Source: Chitinophagaceae bacterium | Lineage (GTDB): Bacteria; Bacteroidota; Bacteroidia; Chitinophagales; Chitinophagaceae | Direction of reading: 5' to 3' | Assembly: GCA_021151685.1 (NCBI GenBank) | Contig: JAGKWS010000132.1 | Coordinates: forward strand, 1 to 10,244 | Length of the DNA stretch: 10,244 nt | Part shown: one piece after another, positions 5,777-10,244 of the stretch | Layout: the number at the start of each line of letters is the position of its first letter | Numbering within the stretch: the stretch's first letter is position 1 | Position numbers and translations under genes: made by a program | The notes under the pieces: model-generated | Databases searched by the model: none | What the model was told of the DNA's origin: nothing | What the model saw: only the letters and a program-made list of their open reading frames with translations

Positions 5777-7506
5777 ATTACATCAGTATTGTTGATAATC
5801 TTATTGAAATTCAGCTCGAATGTAGTACCCTCGCCCAGCGTGCTGCGGCATTCTATACGCCCGTTCAGCATTTCGGTATACTTGGCTACAATGTGTAGCC
5901 CAAGGCCTGTACCCTGTATATTGGTAACGTTCGAGGAACGGAAAAAACGGCGGAAAAGGCTTTGCACATCTTCTGGCGGTATACCTATGCCACTATCTTT
6001 TACGGTAAGGGTAATGGTGTGTTCGCCAATATCGGAAGTAATGAGAATCTCGGTGTCCTCGCCCGAAAACTTGATGGCATTAGACAGCAAATTGATGATG
6101 ATGTGGCGCATCATAGATGCATCCAGATACACCATATTGTTATCGCCGGGATGTTGGTAGTTGATAATTTGCCCCTTGCGCAGCAGGTGTTGCACATCAT
6201 TCAGTATCTCAGAAATCTGCTTGCAAAGGTCATATTCAGTGCAGCGTGCCTGCACCTGCCCTTCTTCTATCTTGCCTACCGATAGGAAGTCATTCAATAT
6301 TTCGGTAAGTGCCGTTACCGATGATACTATGCGTTGTATGTGTTTTTCGCGCTGTGGCTGCTCTTCGGCTTTCTGATAGCGGGAGAGCAGGTAGGCCGAT
6401 GACAATACTGCACTAAGTGGTGTACGAAACTCGTGCGAGGCCATAGACACAAACCGCGATTTCAGTTCATTCAGTTCCTTTTCTTTTTCCAGTGCAGCAA
6501 GCAATTCTGCCTCGGCACGTTTTTTTTCAGATATATCTATTGCTACACCCAAATAGCTCGATACCGCCCCATCGGTAGATAGGAGTGGGGTTACATTCAG
6601 CGATACATAAAATGCTTCGCCATCCTTACGGCAGTACGTCCATTCCCTATTGGTGTTGCCCGGCAGGCCTGCCGTAACGCGGAATACGTCGAACCCCGGT
6701 GCTACCGGCTGGCCGGTTTTGTCGGTAAGCTCGCAAGCCTTGCGCACCAATTCTTCGCGCTCATGAAATGAAGCCACATTGGCAACGCCTACTACCTCGT
6801 TGGCGGCATACCCCAGTGCCTTTTCGGCAGCGGGGTTAAAGAATTGCAGCACACCATCGGCATCGCACACAAATATGATGGCCCCTGCATGGTTCCAAAT
6901 GTTGTTCAGAAAGGTATTTACCCTTTGCAGTTCAGCGTCTTTGCGTTCGGTTTCTTTTATTTGCTGCCCCAGTTGTTCTACGGTAAGGGCCAGCGATTGC
7001 GAGCGTTCCTTTACCCTTGCCTCAAGGTGTGCATTCAGTTGAATAATGGCTTGTTCGGTCTCTTTGCGTTGGGTAATGTCGTTGATGAATGCCAATGCAT
7101 AATTTTCGCCATTGATGCTGTAATGGCCCAGACTTACCTCTACCGGAAACTCGGTGCCATCGCTGCGCATACCTGCCAACTCCATGCCCAGCCCCATGGG
7201 ACGGCTGTGCGGGTCTTTACTGTACCGCTCGCGGTGGTGTACGTGCCTGTGCGAAAAGCGCGATGGTATGAGTATCTCTACAGGTTTGCCTATCAGCTCG
7301 TTGGTAGAGTAGCCAAATTGCTGGTCTATATACCTGTTGGCCATCTGTATCTCGCCATTCGAATTCGTAATCAGTATGCCTATACTGGCATAATTGAACA
7401 GCGCGTGAAAGGTGTCATTATTAAGTGTGGTGAAAGGCATACCTAAAAATAAGGTGCCCTTTTCTACTTTCAAATTTGTATTGTCATTTTTTGTGTCCGA
7501 ACTCAT
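5773..7506 (-). CDS. Soluble PAS-PAS sensor histidine kinase, FixL-like first PAS
   Basis: This 577-residue kinase has no membrane segment or signal peptide and so is expected in the cytoplasm. The order is PAS1 (about 30-150), a coiled linker (150-198), PAS2 (about 199-330), HisKA (about 345-412) with phospho-acceptor His358 in ASHEFRTPL, and HATPase_c (about 455-570) with N-box Asn476, DSGIGIP (504-510) and GTGLGL (532-537). All catalytic motifs are intact. PAS1 shows IP-x6-His88, the same register as the haem-ligand histidines of FixL (MP-x6-H200) and DosP (IP-x6-H77), with the RSDGTEFPVEVSLG block resembling FixL. The FixL Arg220 position (+20) is Met108. Haem binding is a hypothesis: many PAS domains of this shape have not been tested for haem. 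The gene overlaps the response regulator by the ATGA arrangement and follows the cco accessory genes by 70 bp. The start at 7506 is preferred; Met23 (7440) is an alternative. Confidence 0.92.
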   Translation of the reverse strand: MSSDTKNDNTNLKVEKGTLFLGMPFTTLNNDTFHALFNYASIGILITNSNGEIQMANRYIDQQFGYSTNELIGKPVEILIPSRFSHRHVHHRERYSKDPHSRPMGLGMELAGMRSDGTEFPVEVSLGHYSINGENYALAFINDITQRKETEQAIIQLNAHLEARVKERSQSLALTVEQLGQQIKETERKDAELQRVNTFLNNIWNHAGAIIFVCDADGVLQFFNPAAEKALGYAANEVVGVANVASFHEREELVRKACELTDKTGQPVAPGFDVFRVTAGLPGNTNREWTYCRKDGEAFYVSLNVTPLLSTDGAVSSYLGVAIDISEKKRAEAELLAALEKEKELNELKSRFVSMASHEFRTPLSAVLSSAYLLSRYQKAEEQPQREKHIQRIVSSVTALTEILNDFLSVGKIEEGQVQARCTEYDLCKQISEILNDVQHLLRKGQIINYQHPGDNNMVYLDASMMRHIIINLLSNAIKFSGEDTEILITSDIGEHTITLTVKDSGIGIPPEDVQSLFRRFFRSSNVTNIQGTGLGLHIVAKYTEMLNGRIECRSTLGEGTTFELNFNKIINNTDVI

Positions 7507-7514
7507 ACCCTGGC

Positions 7515-7522
7515 TAAAATTA
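7515..7522 (-). promoter_or_regulatory. Candidate promoter box (TATAAT / TAATTTTA) of the kinase-regulator operon
   Basis: The minus strand reads GGCTATAATTTTAGCC over 7527-7512. It contains TAATTTTA, one base off the TAnnTTTG -7 box, and an exact TATAAT. The motif ends 8 bases before the kinase ATG, so the leader would be very short. The box sits inside a small palindrome, GGCTA-N6-TAGCC. No clear -33 TTG was seen, which would suit a promoter that depends on an activator. Confidence 0.4.
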
Positions 7523-7544
7523 TAGCCGTAGAGCAGCTGTCTAC

Positions 7545-7558
7545 CTGACTTTTGTCAG
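7545..7558. promoter_or_regulatory. Candidate Crp/Fnr-type operator CTGAC-TTTT-GTCAG
   Basis: A perfect 14-bp palindrome has the TGA-N6-TCA spacing shared by Crp- and Fnr-family sites. Its centre (7551.5) lies 33 bp upstream of the centre of the promoter box at 7515-7522. If that box is centred near -7, the dyad is centred near -40, close to the -41.5 position of class II activator sites. The neighbouring response regulator carries the Glu/Arg pair that reads TGA, so autoregulation is plausible. The stem is too short, and lacks a following T-run on the minus strand, for a good terminator. Confidence 0.45.
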
Positions 7559-7562
7559 CTTT

Positions 7563-7579
7563 TGACCTGCTTTTGGTCA
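7563..7579. promoter_or_regulatory. Second dyad TGACC-N7-GGTCA near the TauE/SafE stop
   Basis: A 5-bp inverted repeat (7563-7567 with 7575-7579) includes the TGA stop codon of the upstream gene. It repeats the TGAC/GTCA half-site theme of the operator candidate 5 bp away but has different internal spacing (N9 instead of N6 between TGA and TCA), so it is a weaker site or a coincidence. Confidence 0.25.
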
Positions 7580-8287
7580 TTTCTTGTGGCAGCAAGACGC
7601 TTTTACGCTATGAGCTGTTACACTTACTTTGGGGCTTAGGTACGGAATGCCCAGATTGAGACCACGCAACAAGAACAAGGCACCAAAGAATACCACTACT
7701 ACCGGTGCCATGCGGCGTACATTGGCTACCCGCAAGAACTGCATACGCTGGCGCAATAAGGAAAGACCTATAAGCATAGGGGCAGTACCCAGCCCAAAGA
7801 GATACATCATACCCGCTGCCTGTGCCACAGAGGGCAACATAACAGAAGCCGATAGGGCTATGTACACAAGGCCACAGGGCAGCAGACCATTGAGCGCGCC
7901 TGCGGCAAAGATGCCCCCAAGGCCGGGATTGCCCAACAGACTACCCAACCTGCGCTTCACAGGCTCTTCCCAGGGCAATGACCAGCGAAATACGCTATGC
8001 GAAAGGAACGACCACGCACCTGCCAGTAGCATAATGATGCCCATGGCCATAGATATATATTGCTGCACTGCCGGCTGAAACAAGCTGCGAAACGAATAAA
8101 GAACCGTAGCCAACAAGGCATATACCGAAATGCGCCCAAGATGGTACAGCCCCAGTGCCAGTGCTTTGCGCAGCCCTGCAAATGCCTGAAACGGCATAAT
8201 AAACACTATAGGCCCGCACATGCCGGCGCAGTGCAGGCTACCTGTAAAGCCCATCAGCAGGGCCATGGTTATGGTAGCGGTGCTCAT
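7577..8287 (-). CDS. TauE/SafE (DsbD_2-like) membrane protein of the cbb3 oxidase accessory operon
   Basis: This polytopic membrane protein of 236 residues has about six hydrophobic segments. Near its start it has GSLHCAGMCGP (His19, Cys20, Met23, Cys24), and in the middle NGLLPCGLVY with Cys138. This paired layout is typical of the small DsbD_2/UreH-like group often labelled sulfite exporter TauE/SafE. Members next to cco genes are thought to act in copper or thiol handling during cbb3 oxidase assembly; that role here is inferred from context. The C-terminus ends in SCCHKK, a Cys-Cys-His cluster that could bind a metal ion. The ATG at 8287 is only 3 bases after the ccoH stop, so the two genes belong to one operon. 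Sulfite export itself is not supported by any neighbour. Confidence 0.82.
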   Translation of the reverse strand: MSTATITMALLMGFTGSLHCAGMCGPIVFIMPFQAFAGLRKALALGLYHLGRISVYALLATVLYSFRSLFQPAVQQYISMAMGIIMLLAGAWSFLSHSVFRWSLPWEEPVKRRLGSLLGNPGLGGIFAAGALNGLLPCGLVYIALSASVMLPSVAQAAGMMYLFGLGTAPMLIGLSLLRQRMQFLRVANVRRMAPVVVVFFGALFLLRGLNLGIPYLSPKVSVTAHSVKASCCHKK

Positions 8288-8290
8288 AGC

Positions 8291-8731
8291 TTAGCGTAGT
8301 TGCAGTTCAGACTCCTGATAGTATTTTTTGCCACCTGCTTCAAAACTCACCTTTACGGTGTAGTGGGTATTGTGCAGCTCGGCACGGGGTATTATAGTAG
8401 TGCCCTCGGCCGGGGCCAGTGGCACTGTTTTATCCCACGCTTTGTCTACCGGCGAGTAGAAATGCACGGTGCCGGTTATTGTTTGTTGGCGCAACTCGCC
8501 GGGCAGTGCTACTATTACATTGGTGGCATTGGCATGCACATCTATTGCGGCCGACAGGGCGGCTGCATTCTTGCCTGCGTCCAGCACGTTCTGGTAGTCC
8601 AGTTCCTGCTTGTAGTAGTCGGGGGCTACCAGATCGTATTTCTGGCGGCTACTGGCTACCACCAATGCTACCATACCCACTGCAAATGTGCCGTACAGTA
8701 TGGCCGCTTTCCATCCCCATCCTATATTCAT
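8291..8731 (-). CDS. ccoH: CcoH/FixH, cbb3-type cytochrome oxidase accessory protein
   Basis: This small single-span membrane protein of 147 residues from the ATG at 8731 starts with MNIGWGWKAAILYGTFAVG and a hydrophobic segment to about residue 26. The polar stretch YDLVAPDYYKQELDYQ follows, which is characteristic of FixH. The rest is predicted to be a beta-rich periplasmic domain ending in KKYYQESELQLR. FixH/CcoH proteins stabilise or help assemble the cbb3 oxidase. It lies between ccoG (17 bp upstream) and the TauE/SafE gene (3 bp downstream), as expected for the cluster. In-frame alternatives are an ATG at 8737 and a TTG at 8743; none has a clear ribosome binding site, and 8731 was chosen because the family usually begins just before the WGW and membrane segment. 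Confidence 0.85.
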   Translation of the reverse strand: MNIGWGWKAAILYGTFAVGMVALVVASSRQKYDLVAPDYYKQELDYQNVLDAGKNAAALSAAIDVHANATNVIVALPGELRQQTITGTVHFYSPVDKAWDKTVPLAPAEGTTIIPRAELHNTHYTVKVSFEAGGKKYYQESELQLR

Positions 8732-8748
8732 TGTCATTGCCAAATTGT

Positions 8749-10155
8749 TTAGTTACCATTAAAAGGGCCAAGGAAAGAGGTATTGATGACGGCTATACAC
8801 TTTCCTTTTTCGTACACGCCTATCTTCAGTTTTGTTTTGCGTCCTGTTACGTCTTCGTTGTTTACATACACAAACATGGTACCTGCTACTATGCCGTCTT
8901 TAGGCACCTTCAGCGTCTTTTCGCCCACCAGTGTGATGCTGCCTTTGAAATTCTCGGGGCGGAACTCTACTACCTTGTCGAGGAATGTTTTGTTCAGTAC
9001 TTTGTAGTTGTAAAGGTTGCTCAGTTGGTTATTGGCCTGTTCCTGATAGAGCTGGCCCGGTGTGCGCAGTATGGTTACGCCCACATCGGTACGAGAACCG
9101 AGCAACCATACCAGTACACCCAGCAACAGTGCCATTACTACTGTATATGCCTTCATGCGGCCGGTGAAACGCCACGGGCGTTTTTCGGCAATGTTGGCTT
9201 CTGATGCAAACCTTATTAATCCTGTAGGCAGGTTTACTGCTTCCATCATTTTGTTGCAGGCATCTATACAAGCGGTACAGTTCACACACTCCAGTTGGGT
9301 GCCGTTGCGTATGTCTATACCCGTAGGGCATACCCGCACACATTGCTGGCAGTCTATACAGTCGCCCAGCTCGCGTTGCTCGTTTTTATGAAACTTGCCA
9401 CGGGGTTCGCCACGGCTGTAGTCGTAAGCTACTATCACAGAGTCGCGGTCCAGCAACACACCCTGCATACGGCCATAGGGGCATACAATGGTGCATATCT
9501 GTTCGCGCATCCACAGGTACACAAAGAAGAATACTGTGGTAAACAGCACCAGTGCAGTAAACGTACCTATATTCTGGCTCAGAGGTTCGCGTATCAGCTT
9601 GCCCAGTTCGTCTACACCTATTATGTACGCAAGAAAGGTATTGGCAATAATGAAGCTCAGTGTCCAGAAGGCTATCCACTTGGCTACCCGCTTTACCACC
9701 TTGTCGGTATTCCACGGGCTATTGGCCAGCATTTTCTGTTGTGCGGCATTGCCATCTATCCAATATTCAATTTTACGGAAAAGCATTTCCATGAATATGG
9801 TTTGGGGGCAAGCCCAGCCACAGAAAACGCGGCCAAAAACCGTAGTAAACAGTGCCACAAACACAATAAACACAATCATGCCTATGGCAAATATGAAGAA
9901 GTCTTGCGGCCAGAAAATCTGCCCGAACAATATGAACTTCCGTTGCAGCACATCCAGCAAAAACAGCGGATGCCCGTTTACCTTCACAAATGGCAGACCG
10001 AAGAAAACGATGAGGTACAAGACGGTTGCCAACTTTCTGTAGTTGTATAACCTGCCCTCGGGCTTCTGCGGAAAAATCCATATTCTCTTTCCCTTCTTAT
10101 CTACCGTGGCCACCTTGTCTCGGAAGGAGCCCGGTTGTTTCGCTGCGTCACTCAT
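8749..10155 (-). CDS. ccoG: CcoG/FixG, polyferredoxin of cbb3 oxidase assembly
   Basis: This membrane-bound iron-sulfur protein of 468 residues is a normal length for CcoG. It has membrane segments near 43-60, 86-107, 160-180, 200-216 and 335-353. Between them lie FGRVFCGWACPQTIFMEM (Cys112, Cys116) and CTIVCPYGRMQGVLLDRDS (Cys221, Cys225). A double-cluster ferredoxin domain follows: Cys266, 269, 272, 276 and Cys290, 293, 296, 300, each C-x2-C-x2-C-x3-C, suiting two [4Fe-4S] clusters. The C-terminal 110 residues form the Ig-like FixG domain. CcoG of Rhodobacter has been described as a Cu(II) reductase that supplies Cu(I) to the cbb3 oxidase. The NapH/RdxA-like relatives share the first motifs but not the C-terminal domain. 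All metal-ligand cysteines are present. It begins the accessory operon 43 bp after the preceding gene. Confidence 0.95.
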   Translation of the reverse strand: MSDAAKQPGSFRDKVATVDKKGKRIWIFPQKPEGRLYNYRKLATVLYLIVFFGLPFVKVNGHPLFLLDVLQRKFILFGQIFWPQDFFIFAIGMIVFIVFVALFTTVFGRVFCGWACPQTIFMEMLFRKIEYWIDGNAAQQKMLANSPWNTDKVVKRVAKWIAFWTLSFIIANTFLAYIIGVDELGKLIREPLSQNIGTFTALVLFTTVFFFVYLWMREQICTIVCPYGRMQGVLLDRDSVIVAYDYSRGEPRGKFHKNEQRELGDCIDCQQCVRVCPTGIDIRNGTQLECVNCTACIDACNKMMEAVNLPTGLIRFASEANIAEKRPWRFTGRMKAYTVVMALLLGVLVWLLGSRTDVGVTILRTPGQLYQEQANNQLSNLYNYKVLNKTFLDKVVEFRPENFKGSITLVGEKTLKVPKDGIVAGTMFVYVNNEDVTGRKTKLKIGVYEKGKCIAVINTSFLGPFNGN

Positions 10156-10168
10156 AACAGATGCTGTT
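10156..10168. repeat. Small palindrome AACAG-ATG-CTGTT touching the ccoG start codon
   Basis: A 5-bp stem with a 3-base loop ends one base before the ccoG ATG. In RNA it could form a small hairpin next to the start codon in place of a ribosome binding site. It is short and A+T-rich, and chance is a fair explanation. Confidence 0.25.
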
Positions 10169-10198
10169 TGTTGGTAAGGTGGGTATATGCTGTTGTGC

Positions 10199-10244
10199 TT
10201 AGTTGGTCTTGGTACTATCGGCAGGTGCGGCAGCCGGTGCTGGG
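10199..10244 (-). CDS. C-terminal end of an upstream gene, probably a cbb3 oxidase subunit
   Basis: Only the last 14 codons and the TAA (10199-10201) are in the window, reading PAPAAAPADSTKTN. The Ala/Pro-rich hydrophilic tail has no family signature. The position, 43 bp upstream of ccoG on the same strand, is where cbb3 oxidase genes (usually ccoP) end in related clusters, so ccoP is the best guess from context alone. Confidence 0.4.
   Translation of the reverse strand, partial: PAPAAAPADSTKTN

Noticed and set aside
7545..7579. Intrinsic terminator for the cco accessory operon
   Set aside because: The stems are only 5 bp and on the minus strand no T-run follows them, so an operator reading is better supported.
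7577..8287. True sulfite exporter function
   Set aside because: The family label is broad, and the neighbours are oxidase assembly genes with no sulfur-oxidation or taurine genes in view.
9295..10050. Plus-strand open frame of 251 codons antisense to ccoG
   Set aside because: It is a by-product of codon bias on the opposite strand. The ccoG frame has all its ferredoxin cysteines intact.

Overview
The window looks like a chromosomal segment of a Bacteroidota (Bacteroidetes) bacterium, probably near Chitinophagales. This is an inference. It rests on TAnnTTTG-type -7 promoter boxes close to start codons, the near absence of Shine-Dalgarno sequences, a cbb3-oxidase accessory set that includes a TauE/SafE (DsbD_2-like) membrane protein, and a response regulator with a Crp-type output domain. 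All genes from about 1160 to the right edge lie on the minus strand, so the biological order runs from right to left.

Right part (10244 to 7577): the last 14 codons of an upstream gene, probably a cbb3 oxidase subunit such as ccoP, are followed by ccoG (polyferredoxin, assigned to Cu(II) reduction), ccoH/fixH and a small polytopic TauE/SafE-type protein with Cys/His motifs. These genes are tightly spaced and read as one operon for cbb3-type (microaerobic) cytochrome oxidase assembly and copper supply.

Middle part (7506 to 4718): a soluble PAS-PAS histidine kinase overlaps by the ATGA arrangement with a response regulator in which a receiver domain is fused to a Crp/Fnr-type DNA-binding module. 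The first PAS domain carries a histidine in the register of the haem-binding histidines of FixL and DosP. A TGA-N6-TCA palindrome of the kind bound by Crp/Fnr proteins lies upstream of the kinase, about 33 bp from a TATAAT / TAnnTTT-like box. Together with the neighbouring cco genes this suggests a FixL-FixJ/FixK-like respiratory control circuit in which FixJ and FixK roles sit in one polypeptide. This is the most interesting hypothesis of the window. The parts are visible in the sequence, but the oxygen-sensing role is inference.

Left-middle part (4631 to 1160): a Kup-family potassium transporter and an aldehyde dehydrogenase of the 2-aminomuconate / 2-hydroxymuconate semialdehyde type each have their own TAnnTTTG box. 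The aldehyde dehydrogenase box is so close to the ATG that its mRNA may be leaderless.

Left edge (1 to 1159): a visibly more A+T-rich plus-strand fragment encodes only the C-terminal part of a UvrD/Rep-type helicase and is closed upstream by an in-frame stop. It converges on the aldehyde dehydrogenase. The roughly 500 bp between them hold no convincing gene but do hold a dense set of short hairpin-forming repeats. No tRNA, rRNA, CRISPR array, insertion sequence or transposase gene was seen.
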